A DNA stretch of 64,000 nucleotides from Sinomonas sp. ASV322 (GCF_030908245.1 NZ_JAVFJJ010000002.1:372001-436000), one strand, 5' to 3'; counted from the stretch's first letter, positions 15,838 through 25,492 are shown. Program-made: numbers and translations. Notes: generated by a model not told the origin, from the letters alone.

Positions 15838-18747
15838 TCATCTCGCGAGCGCCGAACGCAGGACCTCCGCGAGGTGCACGCCCTCGCGATCTGTGCCCTG
15901 GGCGATCTGCGTCCGGCACGAGAACCCGTCGGCCACGATGATCGTCTCGGGCGCCGCGGCCCGCACCGCGGGGAAGAGCTCCCGCTCCCCGAGCCGCTGC
16001 GAGAGCTCGAAGTGGCCGGGCTCGAAGCCCCAATTCCCCGCGAGCCCACAGCATCCGCCGCCGACCACCGAGGTGGCCACGCCGAGACGCCCGAGAACGC
16101 GCAGCTCGGGCCCGTACCCGTCGGCGCCCTCGCCGAGAGCCTTCTGGTGGCAGTGGACTTGGCACACGGCCGCCGCGACCCCGCCGTCGCCGGTCCCGTC
16201 GCCCGAACCGCCGTCGCCCGCAAGCGACCGGAAGGGCCACGCCTTTCCAGCGTCGAGATGTCGGGCGACAAACGTTCCAAAGCCCACGGCGAGCTCCGTG
16301 ACCCGAGCGGCCCGCGCGTCGTCCGGGAGAAGCTCGGCGATCTCGTGCTGAAGCATCGCGGTGCAGGACGGTTCAAGCCCGAGGATCGGGTGCCCCGCCG
16401 CGAGCAGGGGCTCGACGACGTCGAGGGTCTGCCCGAGCACCTTCTTGGCCTGGTCCAGCTGGCCCGTCGAATGCCACGTGAGGCCGCAGCACGCGTCGAC
16501 TCTGGGAATGAGGACCCGGTAGCCCATGGCCTCGAGGGCCTCGACGGCGGCGCGGCCGGGGGCGTCGGCCGAGTAGTTCGTGAACGTGTCCGGCCAGAGG
16601 ACAACCGTCTCGCGGGCGTCGTCGGGCCCGCGGTCGACGGCGGGGTCCCCACCTCGCGCGGTCCCGTCCCGTCGGCGAACCCACGCCGTGAGCGATTGGG
16701 GCACGAACGAGATCATCCGGCGGCGCGGCTCGATCCCGCCGAGCCGCTTCGTGAGCGCCTCGATCGGCGCGAACGATTCGAGCCAGTTCACCGCCCGGAC
16801 GGCCCCCGGGACGCGGGCGAAGAACCGCACGAGGTACGGCATCCACCCCATCGTGAAGTGCGCCAAGGGCCGGCGGCCCGGCCCGACGAACGCGAGGAGC
16901 CCGCTCCGGTAGTGACGGTTGAGGAACTCGGCCTTGTACGTCGCCATGTCCACGTTGACGGGACATTCGGCGACGCAGGCCTTGCAGGAGAGGCACAGGT
17001 CGAGGGCCTCGAGCGTCTCCTTCGACTTCCAGCCGTCCGTGATCGACTCGCCGCGGAGCATTTCGGCGAGGGAGCGGGCCCGGCCGCGCGTCGAATGGAC
17101 CTCGTCGCGCGTGACCTGGAAAGAGGGGCACATGGCTCCAGCGTCGGATCGGCACGCCCCGACGCCCACGCAGCGATTGACGGCACGAGCGAAGGAGCCG
17201 CCGTCGCGCGAGAAGGCCTGCACGGGCGCGACGTCGAACGTCCGCGCACCGGGTCCGGGCCGGATCCCCTGGTCGATGGGCTCCGGATCCACGAGCACGC
17301 CCGGGTTGAACACGCCGTCCGGATCGAACACCCGCTTGAAGTCGGAGAAGGCCCGGAGCGCGGCCGGCGAATAGATCGTGGACAGCAGTTCGGATCGGGC
17401 GCGGCCGTCGCCGTGCTCGCCCGAGACCGAGCCGCCGTAGCGGTGCACGAGCTCGGCCGCGGCGCGGATGAACGAACGGTAGCGCGCGACGCCGTCGTCC
17501 GACGCCAAGTCGAACGAGATCCGCAGGTGCACGCAGCCCTCGCCGAAGTGGCCGAACGGGATCCCGGCGTAGTCGTGCTCGTCCATGAGCGCGGAGAGGT
17601 CACGGAGGTATTCGCCGAGCCGCGCGGGCGGCACCGCGGAATCCTCCCACCCGGGCCAGGCCTCGCCGCCGTCGGGCAGCCGTGTCGCGATCCCGGCGCC
17701 GGCCTCGCGAATCGCCCACAGCGCGCGGGCTCCGGGCCCCTCGGGCACCACCGCTGAGTCGACGAGGCGGTCCGCGACGAGCTCCGCAAGCTGCCCCGCC
17801 CGCTCGAGCGCGCCGTCGGCCGTTTCTGCCCCGACCTCGCAATAGAGCCAGCCACCCCCGCGCGGGAGCTGCGACCCGGCTCCCGCCTGGCCAGGGCGAG
17901 CCTGAAGCGCCTCGATGAGGTCGGCGCCCATTCCCTCGATCGTGTACACGCCGGGCACGCGGAACGACGGCGCCGCGGCCGCGGCCTCGAAAGCATCGGC
18001 GAAGCCCAGAACGGCGAGCGCCGTATGCGCGGGCTTCCGCACGAGCCGCACGGTGAGGCGCGTGATGATCCCACAGGTCCCCTCGCTCCCGGCGAAGGCC
18101 TTCGCGGCGTCGAAGCCGTTCTCGCTCAGGAGATGGTGCAGGCCGTAGCCCGAGACCTGCCGCGGGAACTGGCCCAGCTCTGTACGCAGGACGGCGAGGT
18201 TCCGATCCCTGATCGCCCGCAGCTCGCGAGTGATCCGCGCATCCGACGTCCCGCCGGGTCCGAGCGAGACCTCGCTGCCGTCGGCGAGCATGACCGTCAC
18301 GGCCACGAGGTTGTCCGCGCTGGTCCCCCACGCGACCGAGTGGGAGCCGCACGCGTTGTTGGCGACCATCCCGCCGATCGTGCAGCGCGAGTGGGTCGAG
18401 GGGTCGGGCCCGTACGTGAGTCCGAATTCGGCCGCCGCCGCGCGCAGGGTGTCGCACACGACGCCAGGTTCAACCGTCGCCGTCATGGCATCCGGATCGA
18501 TCGAGAGGATCCGGTTGAAGTGCCTCGACAGGTCGACGACGAGGCCGTCGCCGATCGCGTTCCCCGCGACGGAGGTGCCGCCGCCGCGGCACGTGACGGG
18601 CCACCCGCGCTCACGAGCGAGCGCGAGCAGCTCGCGGATCTCCTCGACCGTGGAAGGCTCCGCGACGGCCGCGGGCACGCGCCGGTAGATCGAGGCGTCC
18701 GAGACGTACGCGGCGCGAGTGGTGAGATCTTCGCGGATTGCGCGCAT
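15838..18747 (-). CDS. FAD-linked oxidase fused to Fe-S (GlcD-GlcF type) 2-hydroxyacid dehydrogenase
   Basis: The 969-residue protein fuses a VAO-type FAD domain (residues about 25-250; CRGGGTSVAGNAIGDG and DPSTHSRCTIGGMVANNACG), a C-terminal FAD-oxidase domain with FGHFGEGCVHLR and SGEHGDGRARS, a two-cluster ferredoxin segment (CVGVGACRSDAGAMCP and CLSCKACVAECP, about 570-650), and two CCG-type domains (DACCGLTW; GGGCCGLAG). The order matches D-lactate or glycolate dehydrogenases that pass electrons to quinone at the membrane. The ATG at 18747 is preceded by GAGGAAGG. It is monocistronic, 192 bases from a divergent SDR gene. D-lactate or another D-2-hydroxyacid is the likely substrate. Confidence 0.87.
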   Translation of the reverse strand: MRAIREDLTTRAAYVSDASIYRRVPAAVAEPSTVEEIRELLALARERGWPVTCRGGGTSVAGNAIGDGLVVDLSRHFNRILSIDPDAMTATVEPGVVCDTLRAAAAEFGLTYGPDPSTHSRCTIGGMVANNACGSHSVAWGTSADNLVAVTVMLADGSEVSLGPGGTSDARITRELRAIRDRNLAVLRTELGQFPRQVSGYGLHHLLSENGFDAAKAFAGSEGTCGIITRLTVRLVRKPAHTALAVLGFADAFEAAAAAPSFRVPGVYTIEGMGADLIEALQARPGQAGAGSQLPRGGGWLYCEVGAETADGALERAGQLAELVADRLVDSAVVPEGPGARALWAIREAGAGIATRLPDGGEAWPGWEDSAVPPARLGEYLRDLSALMDEHDYAGIPFGHFGEGCVHLRISFDLASDDGVARYRSFIRAAAELVHRYGGSVSGEHGDGRARSELLSTIYSPAALRAFSDFKRVFDPDGVFNPGVLVDPEPIDQGIRPGPGARTFDVAPVQAFSRDGGSFARAVNRCVGVGACRSDAGAMCPSFQVTRDEVHSTRGRARSLAEMLRGESITDGWKSKETLEALDLCLSCKACVAECPVNVDMATYKAEFLNRHYRSGLLAFVGPGRRPLAHFTMGWMPYLVRFFARVPGAVRAVNWLESFAPIEALTKRLGGIEPRRRMISFVPQSLTAWVRRRDGTARGGDPAVDRGPDDARETVVLWPDTFTNYSADAPGRAAVEALEAMGYRVLIPRVDACCGLTWHSTGQLDQAKKVLGQTLDVVEPLLAAGHPILGLEPSCTAMLQHEIAELLPDDARAARVTELAVGFGTFVARHLDAGKAWPFRSLAGDGGSGDGTGDGGVAAAVCQVHCHQKALGEGADGYGPELRVLGRLGVATSVVGGGCCGLAGNWGFEPGHFELSQRLGERELFPAVRAAAPETIIVADGFSCRTQIAQGTDREGVHLAEVLRSALAR

Positions 18748-18939
18748 CGCCACCTTCCTCTCCTCCCTCGTCCCAGTCTGGCGGAACACCGGGGGATTTT
18801 GGTGGGCGGTTGTCGTCTCGCGCAGGATCCTTGGCCGAGCGCGCACAGTCCCGCCGCGTGCCGGGGTCCCACAGGCACCATAGAAAGCGGCACAGAAGCG
18901 AGGCGGCCGGAGCGAGCCGCGCCCGGACGAAGGAGACCC

Positions 18940-19752
18940 ATGGGCTACGCAGGTTCAAGCACCGCTGACAAGGTCGTGCTCATCACGGGCGGCGGAACGG
19001 GAATCGGCGCGGCCATCGCCGAGCGCTACGCCGCGGAAGGCGCGCGCGTCGTCGTCGCCGGTCGTCGGATCGGCCCGCTCAAGGAGGTCGCGACGTCGGT
19101 CGGTGGCCTCGCCGTCGAAATGGACGCCGCGGACGCCGAATCGGTGCGGAACGGCCTCGCGGCCATCCTCGCCGAGTACGGCCGCCTCGACGTCCTCGTG
19201 GCCAACGCGGGCGGGCACGGCTTCTCGTCCGTGGGAGATACGGACGACGCCGCGTGGGAGGCCTCGCTGCGAGCGAACCTGACGACGGCGTTCGTCGCCG
19301 CCCGCGAATCCCTCCCCGCGCTCATCGAGTCGAAGGGCCAGATCGTGGTGATCTCCTCGCTCGCGGGGCTGTTCGCGGGACCGTCCGTCGCGGGCTACAC
19401 CGTGGGCAAGCATGCCCTCATCGGCCTCACGCGTACCCTCGCGCGCGACTACGGCCGGCACGGCGTGCGCGTCAACGCCGTGTGCCCGGGCTGGGTCACG
19501 ACTCCCATGGCCGACGCCGAGATGGACGAGTTCGCGGGCCACGCGGGCCTCGACAGCCGAGCCGCCGGGTACGCGGCAGTCACCGCCGACGTCCCTCTCG
19601 GCAGGCCCGCCGCGCCGAGCGAGATCGCGTCGATCGTGCGCTTCCTGGGTTCCGACGAGTCCTCCTACATGACGGGCTCGGTCCTCGTGGCCGACGGCGG
19701 CGCCCACATCGTCGACCTCCCCACCATCGCGTTCGACCACGCGGGGATGTAA
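18940..19752 (+). CDS. Short-chain dehydrogenase/reductase
   Basis: The 270-residue classical SDR has GGGTGIG (17-23) for NAD(P) binding, NAGG at 89-92, and the catalytic Ser140, Tyr153 and Lys157 (YTVGK). AAGGAG lies seven bases before the ATG. It is divergent from the large oxidoreductase and converges with the LuxR-type gene at 19775. The reaction is an alcohol/ketone interconversion on an unknown substrate; GGHGFSSVGD and the C-terminal IVDLPTIAFDH are not diagnostic. Confidence 0.88.
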   Translation: MGYAGSSTADKVVLITGGGTGIGAAIAERYAAEGARVVVAGRRIGPLKEVATSVGGLAVEMDAADAESVRNGLAAILAEYGRLDVLVANAGGHGFSSVGDTDDAAWEASLRANLTTAFVAARESLPALIESKGQIVVISSLAGLFAGPSVAGYTVGKHALIGLTRTLARDYGRHGVRVNAVCPGWVTTPMADAEMDEFAGHAGLDSRAAGYAAVTADVPLGRPAAPSEIASIVRFLGSDESSYMTGSVLVADGGAHIVDLPTIAFDHAGM

Positions 19753-19774
19753 GGCTCAGCGATTAGGCGTGTTG

Positions 19775-22492
19775 CTAAACCTGATCCGAGCGCTGCTCGC
19801 GGAGGGCATCGCGCAGCGCGGCGCGTGACGTCACGCCGAGCTTGGGGAACAAGTGATAGAGGTGCGCGCTAACGGTCCGTGGCGACAGGTAGAGCCGCTC
19901 GCCGATCTGCTTGTTGGTGAGGCCAGCCGCTGCGAGGGCTGCGATCTCCCGCTCCTGCGGCGTGAGGGCCTGGGCAGCTGGGGACTCCACGACCCAGCCC
20001 GTGGCCCGCAGTTCGCCGCGCGCTCGAGCCGCCCACGGGACGGCACGGAGAGAGTCGAATGCCTCGGCGGCCATCATCAGCTGGCGCCGGGCCTCGCTCG
20101 TGGACTTCATCCGGCGCAGCCGCTCTCCATATCCGAGCCGAATGCGGGCAACGAGAAACGGCCATCCGATCGCGCCGGGAAGGGCAAGGGCCGCCTCGAA
20201 CGCCCTTGTCACGTCGTCTCCGGTCGCCACCAGCGCTTCCGCGCCAGCCGTCACGAGCGCCAGTCGTGGCGAGATCTTGGCGACGTGGGCGGCGCAGATG
20301 TCGGCAACATGGGCCCGCGCGTTCTCCATCCGTCCCGCGCGCACCGCTGACTCCACGAGGTCAAAGAGCATCCACAATGCCGCGGGCTTGTAGGACGGAA
20401 GCGTCTCGGGCGAGCACACCTCCAGCACGTGTCCATACGCGACCTTGTAATCCCCGCGTGTGAGGGCGGCGACTGCGCTGACGTGGGCGGACAGTTGCAG
20501 CACGAATCCGATGCGGTTCGGCGCGCCCCACGACACAAGCTCTGTCGCGATGCGCCGCGCGAGTTCGTCGTCCCCGCGAGCGGCCGCGACCATCGCTTGC
20601 GCGTAGCGGAGGAATCCGCCGAGCAGCCGGTAATGATGGCGGTCGGTGTAGTTGAGGCCTTCGTCCGCGATTCGCAGCGCGGCATCCCAGTCGCCGGTCA
20701 GCACCGCGTCGAAGCCGAGGAGCGCGAACGCCTTGATGGCGGACGCGATCGCCCCGCCCGCGCGTCCGTGGTCCACGAGCCGCCACAGTGCCGGACGACA
20801 CGCAGCGGTGCGGTCGACGTACATCGAGGCGATGCCGAGCCTGGCGGCGCGCGCGGTGTCGAACTCGTCATCGATGGCGGCGATCGCCGCGTCAAGCACC
20901 GGGAGCCACTCCTGTGCGCGGGTCGCGGACTCGAGGAACGTGTGGCCGAGCAGCTGCAGATTCTCTGGCGGCTCAAGGCCCAACTCGTCCAGGGCATTCC
21001 AATAGTCCGCGACGAGGTCCGCGCGAGAGCCAAACGAGCCGTTCGCCATCAGCACGTAGACGATCTCGGCGAGCGGCTCGTTCCACTCCGCCAGCGGCTT
21101 CGGAACGCTGCGCAACGCGCTGAGCAAGACGCGATGGATCGCGTCGGCATCGCCTCCGCTATTGACCATGTACGCCGCCGCCGCGACAGCCGTCGCCACC
21201 GTGTGACTGCGACCCCCCTCTGACACGGCGGGGATGCGAGGATTCACCAGGTCGCCGGTGACATCGGCGCCGAGGTAGGTTGCGAACATCGCCCGACGGT
21301 GGTGGTCGTCCTGGCCTGGACTTAGCTCCGCCGAACGCATCAGCAGTCCGATGGCTCCGACAGGGTCGCCGCGCCGCTTCGAGCGCAATGCCGCGTCTTC
21401 GAGCAGACGCGCGATCTGCTCGTCGGGTGCGATCGCTGCGGCCGCCAGATGCCATGCGTGTCGCTCCGAGTCAGCCGGGTATCGGTCGGCGAGCTCGCGG
21501 TGCGCGATGCGTCGTTCCTCGTCGGTTGCCAGCTCGACAACTGATGAGCGGGTCAGGGGGTGTCGGAACTGCACGCCACGGGTGAGCGGGTGGATACGCA
21601 CGAGTCCGGCGCGTTCGGCAGGGCCGAGGTCGGGCGCTGACGCGGCGGGGAAAACGTCGCCCGAGCCGTCGAGCGCCGCGTGCAGCAGCTGTGCCCTTGT
21701 TGCTGCGGGCAGTGTGCCGATGAGCCGCTCGAAGTGCTGGCGCAGTCGCCGGCCCACAGGAGTACGGGCGATGGGAGGTTCGGGCGAGTCGTCCCCTAAC
21801 GGCACGGGCAGCTCGATCAGCGCGAGCGGGTTCCCCTGCGCCTCTCCGAGGACGGTGCGCACGGCGCGCTGCGGAAGGCGCGGGAATATCGTGGCCATCA
21901 GCATCTCCGCCGACGGGTCGTCCAGCGGCGCAACCGCGATTTCGTCGATGCCGGCTTGGTGGAAGAGGCTGGGCTCTTCGGAGCGCACCGCCGCGATGAA
22001 GGCCACTTGGTTGCCTTTTAGCCTGCGCGCGAGCGTGGCTAGCGCGCTCGCGCTCGCCTGGTCCAACCAATGTGCGTCATCGACCACGACTAGAACGGGA
22101 GCATCGGATGCTCCCGTCAGCAGCGCGACCAACGAGTTGACGAGGGTCAGGCGGTCCGGTGCAGGACCATCCTCGATGCCGAGGGTGACTGCCAACGCAC
22201 GTCGATAGGTCGGGTTCAGGCCGGCGAGCTCAGTGAGGAGCGGGGCCAGCAGCTGGTGGAGACCCGCGAAACCAACCTCCGCCTCGAACTCCACCCCTGC
22301 AGCACGCAGCACGCGCATCCCGCGCCCCGCGGCATAGTCGGCCGCGGAATCCGCGAGAGCGGTCTTTCCGACCCCTGCTTCGCCCGCGATGACGCGCGCG
22401 CCGCCGTCGACCGCGGCCTCGTCGACGAACGCATGCAGCAGCCTCAGTTCACGCTCGCGTCCGACGAGCGGAGGGGAACCCCGACCGGGCAC
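19775..22492 (-). CDS. Large ATP-binding LuxR (LAL/MalT-type) transcriptional regulator
   Basis: About 905 residues. An N-terminal AAA-type module has PLVGRERELRLL, a Walker A GEAGVGKTAL near residue 35 and a Walker B VLVVVDDAHWLD. A long helical TPR-like middle follows, then a C-terminal LuxR HTH (LTPQEREIAALAAAGLTNKQ). The GTG at 22492 is chosen because it sits eight residues before the domain. The longer ATG option at 22606 would overlap the start codon of the divergent hydrolase and add only unconserved sequence; the start is therefore uncertain. It probably activates the two hydrolase genes that face it. Ligand unknown. Confidence 0.85.
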   Translation of the reverse strand: MPGRGSPPLVGRERELRLLHAFVDEAAVDGGARVIAGEAGVGKTALADSAADYAAGRGMRVLRAAGVEFEAEVGFAGLHQLLAPLLTELAGLNPTYRRALAVTLGIEDGPAPDRLTLVNSLVALLTGASDAPVLVVVDDAHWLDQASASALATLARRLKGNQVAFIAAVRSEEPSLFHQAGIDEIAVAPLDDPSAEMLMATIFPRLPQRAVRTVLGEAQGNPLALIELPVPLGDDSPEPPIARTPVGRRLRQHFERLIGTLPAATRAQLLHAALDGSGDVFPAASAPDLGPAERAGLVRIHPLTRGVQFRHPLTRSSVVELATDEERRIAHRELADRYPADSERHAWHLAAAAIAPDEQIARLLEDAALRSKRRGDPVGAIGLLMRSAELSPGQDDHHRRAMFATYLGADVTGDLVNPRIPAVSEGGRSHTVATAVAAAAYMVNSGGDADAIHRVLLSALRSVPKPLAEWNEPLAEIVYVLMANGSFGSRADLVADYWNALDELGLEPPENLQLLGHTFLESATRAQEWLPVLDAAIAAIDDEFDTARAARLGIASMYVDRTAACRPALWRLVDHGRAGGAIASAIKAFALLGFDAVLTGDWDAALRIADEGLNYTDRHHYRLLGGFLRYAQAMVAAARGDDELARRIATELVSWGAPNRIGFVLQLSAHVSAVAALTRGDYKVAYGHVLEVCSPETLPSYKPAALWMLFDLVESAVRAGRMENARAHVADICAAHVAKISPRLALVTAGAEALVATGDDVTRAFEAALALPGAIGWPFLVARIRLGYGERLRRMKSTSEARRQLMMAAEAFDSLRAVPWAARARGELRATGWVVESPAAQALTPQEREIAALAAAGLTNKQIGERLYLSPRTVSAHLYHLFPKLGVTSRAALRDALREQRSDQV

Positions 22493-22604
22493 GGATCTGA
22501 GACTAGCAGGAGTGCGAGGCCCGGGATCTAAGTCATCTGACCGATTCGGCGAGGACGCCAGGTCCCTAGATTCGTGAGTGTTCCCAGCGACAGAAGGAGT
22601 TCTC

Positions 22605-23288
22605 ATGAGTGCCACCATCGTCCTCGTGCACGGCGGGTTCGTCGACGGATCCGGATGGCGCGGCGTCTACGACGCGCTGACCGATGACGGCCACACGGTC
22701 CGGATCGTGCAGAACCCGACCAAGTCGCTCGCCGACGACGCCGCGACCACGCGCGACGTGCTTGACGACGTCGACGGTCCTGTCGTCTTGGTCGGCCACT
22801 CGTACGGCGGGGCGGTGATCACCGAGGCCGGCACCCACGACAAGGTCAGCGCACTCGTGTACATCACCGCGTTCGCGCCAGACCAGGGCGAGTCGGTCAA
22901 CTCTCTCCTCGCGACCTTCCCCGCGAGCGGCCCGCAACCGCCGATCCTGCCGCCAGTCAACGGCAGCCTGTTCCTCGACCGCTCGAAGTTCGCTGCATCC
23001 TTCGCCGGCGACGTGACGCCCCAGGAAGCGGCATTCATGGGCGATTCGCAGGTGCCATGGGGCCTCGACGCCCTCGGCGGTGTCGTCACCAAGGCCGCCT
23101 GGCGCGAAAAGCCCAGTTGGTACCTGCACGTCGCTCAGGACCGCATGATCCCGCCGGCTGCGCAGGCCTCTATGGCGGAGCGCATCGGGGCCACCATCGT
23201 AGAGACGCCCGGCAGCCACGCGATCTACGTCTCGCAGCCGCGCATCGTGGCCGACCTCATCGGCCAAGCGGCGGCCTCGCTCTCCTGA
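22605..23288 (+). CDS. Alpha/beta hydrolase, cytosolic
   Basis: The 227-residue alpha/beta hydrolase has oxyanion motif LVHGGFVDGSGW, the nucleophile elbow GHSYG (Ser66), an acid in VAQDRMIPP and catalytic His in PGSHAIYVSQP. It has no signal peptide. AGAAGGAG precedes the ATG. It resembles the EstC/salicylate-esterase-like family that keeps the HGGF motif. It forms a tandem with a paralogous exported hydrolase 36 bases downstream and is divergent from the LuxR-type activator. Confidence 0.87.
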   Translation: MSATIVLVHGGFVDGSGWRGVYDALTDDGHTVRIVQNPTKSLADDAATTRDVLDDVDGPVVLVGHSYGGAVITEAGTHDKVSALVYITAFAPDQGESVNSLLATFPASGPQPPILPPVNGSLFLDRSKFAASFAGDVTPQEAAFMGDSQVPWGLDALGGVVTKAAWREKPSWYLHVAQDRMIPPAAQASMAERIGATIVETPGSHAIYVSQPRIVADLIGQAAASLS

Positions 23289-23324
23289 AATCGAACGTCA
23301 CACCCGAACGAACTGGAGGAGATC

Positions 23325-24176
23325 ATGAGCTCGAATATGTCACGCCGGCACGTCTTGACGGCAGGCGCGGTCGCAGCCGGGGCGGCCGCGCTGGCGGTCA
23401 GCCCCTTCGAGACGGCGACCGCATCGGCAGCCACCGCTGAAGCCGCCGCAGGCGATGGGAACGCAAAGCCGACCGTTGTCCTCGTGCACGGCGGATACGC
23501 AGACTCATCATGCTGGAACGCGACCATCGGAATGCTGCAATCCTGGGGTTACACGACGATCTGCGGTTCGAACCCGCTGCGCGGCATCCCCACCGACGCC
23601 CCCTACATCGCGAGCCTGCTCGACTCGATCTCGGGACCCGTCGTGCTGGTTGCGCACTCCATGGGCGGGACCGTCATCACAAACGCCGCCGCCGGGAAGG
23701 CCAACGTCAAGGCGCTCGTCTACATTGCCGCGTTCGTGCCCGATATGGGCGAGACCCAAGCGGATCTCATCAACAAGTTCCCCGGCAGCGAAGTGCTGCC
23801 CGTGAGCGTACCGGTGCCCTACACCAAGCCCGACGGGACCACCGGGACAGACCTTTACTTGAGCAAGGACGGCCAGGCCGCCTTCGCCGCCGATATCCCC
23901 GCATCGACGTTCCGGGTGCTGCAGGCCACCCAACGACCCTTCGATGCGGACTCGTTCATCTACCCGACGACGGCCGCCGCGTGGCGGACGATCCCAACGT
24001 GGGGTCTGGTCGCCGGCCAGGACAAGGCAATCCCGCCCGCCTGCCAACGCTGGATGTACAGCCGCGCGAACGCCCGCAAGGTGATCGAGGTGCCAACCTC
24101 GTCGCATGTAGCGATGCTCAGCCACCCGCAGATCGTCGCGAACCTCATCGCCACCGCGGCCAGAGCTACCAGCTGA
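23325..24176 (+). CDS. Alpha/beta hydrolase with twin-arginine signal peptide
   Basis: The 283-residue protein begins with a Tat signal (MSRRHVLTAGAVAAGAAALA) and a likely cleavage site near ATASAA. The mature domain parallels the upstream hydrolase: LVHGGYADSSCW, AHSMGG with nucleophile Ser112, VAGQDKAIPP and SSHVAMLSHP. Export in folded form across the membrane is expected. CTGGAGGAGATC precedes the ATG. The cytosolic and exported paralogues probably act on the same class of ester or related substrate on both sides of the membrane. Confidence 0.87.
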   Translation: MSSNMSRRHVLTAGAVAAGAAALAVSPFETATASAATAEAAAGDGNAKPTVVLVHGGYADSSCWNATIGMLQSWGYTTICGSNPLRGIPTDAPYIASLLDSISGPVVLVAHSMGGTVITNAAAGKANVKALVYIAAFVPDMGETQADLINKFPGSEVLPVSVPVPYTKPDGTTGTDLYLSKDGQAAFAADIPASTFRVLQATQRPFDADSFIYPTTAAAWRTIPTWGLVAGQDKAIPPACQRWMYSRANARKVIEVPTSSHVAMLSHPQIVANLIATAARATS

Positions 24177-24228
24177 CTCACCCGCGTGGGGTGCGCGTCT
24201 TCCCGAGCCATGGTTCCCCGCAGCGGAC

Positions 24229-24428
24229 ATGCGTCCGCTCAGCGAGGCCTACCGCGACCTCAGCGTCAGGCACACACCGAAGGAGTTCGCCGACTTCAAC
24301 ATCTTCCTCATCGACAAGTCCTTGGCGAACGGATGAGCGCGAAAGACGGCGACGACGACGTGGCGTACCCCCTGTCAGACCGGGAGGACGCGGTCATCAT
24401 CGCTGCTGAGGCGATGGAGGACCGCTGA
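24229..24428 (+). pseudogene. Possible gene remnant: two short overlapping frames
   Basis: Downstream of the Tat hydrolase, a 35-codon frame (ATG at 24229; HTPKEFADFNIFLIDKS near its end) stops at 24336. It overlaps by ATGA a 31-codon frame starting at 24333 (MSAKDGDDDVAYPLSDRED) and ending at 24428. Both have protein-like composition, and the first stays open upstream of its ATG. They could be the degraded 3' end of a lost gene or two tiny genes. I do not recognise a family, and the second overlaps the 3' end of the minus-strand MDR gene. Confidence 0.25.
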
Positions 24429-25473
24429 CGAGCACCACGGCCTTGCCGGAGATGCGGCCTGCCCCGAGGTCGGCGAGCGCCGCGCCGGCCTCGGCGAGCG
24501 GGTAGGTCCTTGTCACGACGGACCGCAGCCCTCCGCCGTCGAACGCCTCACCGAGCGCGGTGAGGTCAGCTCGCGTGGTGCGGCCGAGCATCCCTCCCAT
24601 CCGCTGCCCAGTGAACGGGGCGATGAGTTGCGCCCGCAGCTGGCGGTCGATGCCGCCCAGCAGCGGTCCCCCGTGCTCGCCGCCCACGATCAGGAGCCGC
24701 CCGTGCGGCGCGAGAACGCGACGAAGGACCCCCAGCGGGCGGTTGCCGGCGATGTCGATGACGACGTCGTACCCCCCGCCGCGCGCATTGATCTCCTCGC
24801 GGGCGTGATCGATAGCGTCCATCGCGCCGAGGCCGAGCACGAAATCGTGCTTCGCCGCGCTCGCGACCCCGGTCACGCCCGCGCCCGCGGCCACCGCGAG
24901 CTGCACGGCAAACGAGCCCACGCCGCCTGAGGCACCGATCACGAGGACGCGCTGCCCCGCGCGCACCCGGGCGTGGTCGCGGACTGCCTGCAGCGCGGTG
25001 CATCCCGAGACCGGCAGCGCCGCGGCTGCCGAGGCCTCGAGGCCCGCGGGCCGGTGGGCCAACGCGGTGGCGGGCGCGAGGGCGAACGCCGCGTACGCGC
25101 CGGTTCCCGTCCCGAAAACGGCCTCGCCGATCTCGAACCCGGTCACGCCCTCCCCCACTGCGGCCACGGTCCCCGCGAGGTCCAGACCCTGGATCGGCTG
25201 CCGGGGTCCCGAGTATCCGAACCCGAGCCGAAGGGCGAAGGGACGGCCGGTCGCAAGGTGCCAGACGCCGCGGTCGACGCCGGCGGCCTCGACCCGCACG
25301 AGCACCTGGCCCTTGCCGGGGCGCGGCACGAGAGCCTCCTTCAGGGAGAGCGCCGTGGCGAGCTCGTCCGAGTAGCGGCCCTGCATGACGGCCGGCATCA
25401 CCTCGGGGATGGGCGGCGGAACCGCGGGGAGCACCGGGTGGCTCGTGGACTGGCTGACGATTTCGCGTGACAT
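24397..25473 (-). CDS. Zinc-independent MDR oxidoreductase (quinone-reductase-like)
   Basis: The 358-residue medium-chain dehydrogenase/reductase has a GroES-like domain with GVDRGVWHLATGRP and IQGLDLAGTVAAVG, and a Rossmann domain with VLVIGASGGVGSFAVQLA near residue 180. The catalytic zinc ligands are absent, which fits NAD(P)H:quinone oxidoreductase or enone reductase types. GGAGG precedes the ATG at 25473. It is divergent from a TetR gene with two operator-like inverted repeats between them, so it is probably induced by a reactive or toxic compound that the TetR protein senses. Confidence 0.85.
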   Translation of the reverse strand: MSREIVSQSTSHPVLPAVPPPIPEVMPAVMQGRYSDELATALSLKEALVPRPGKGQVLVRVEAAGVDRGVWHLATGRPFALRLGFGYSGPRQPIQGLDLAGTVAAVGEGVTGFEIGEAVFGTGTGAYAAFALAPATALAHRPAGLEASAAAALPVSGCTALQAVRDHARVRAGQRVLVIGASGGVGSFAVQLAVAAGAGVTGVASAAKHDFVLGLGAMDAIDHAREEINARGGGYDVVIDIAGNRPLGVLRRVLAPHGRLLIVGGEHGGPLLGGIDRQLRAQLIAPFTGQRMGGMLGRTTRADLTALGEAFDGGGLRSVVTRTYPLAEAGAALADLGAGRISGKAVVLVSGPPSPQQR

Positions 25474-25492
25474 GGCTGGCCTCCAAAGCAAA

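Noticed and set aside
22493-22606. Extended start of the LuxR-type gene at 22606
   Set aside because: It would overlap the start codon of the divergent hydrolase, whose ribosome site is clear, and adds 38 residues without any family feature.
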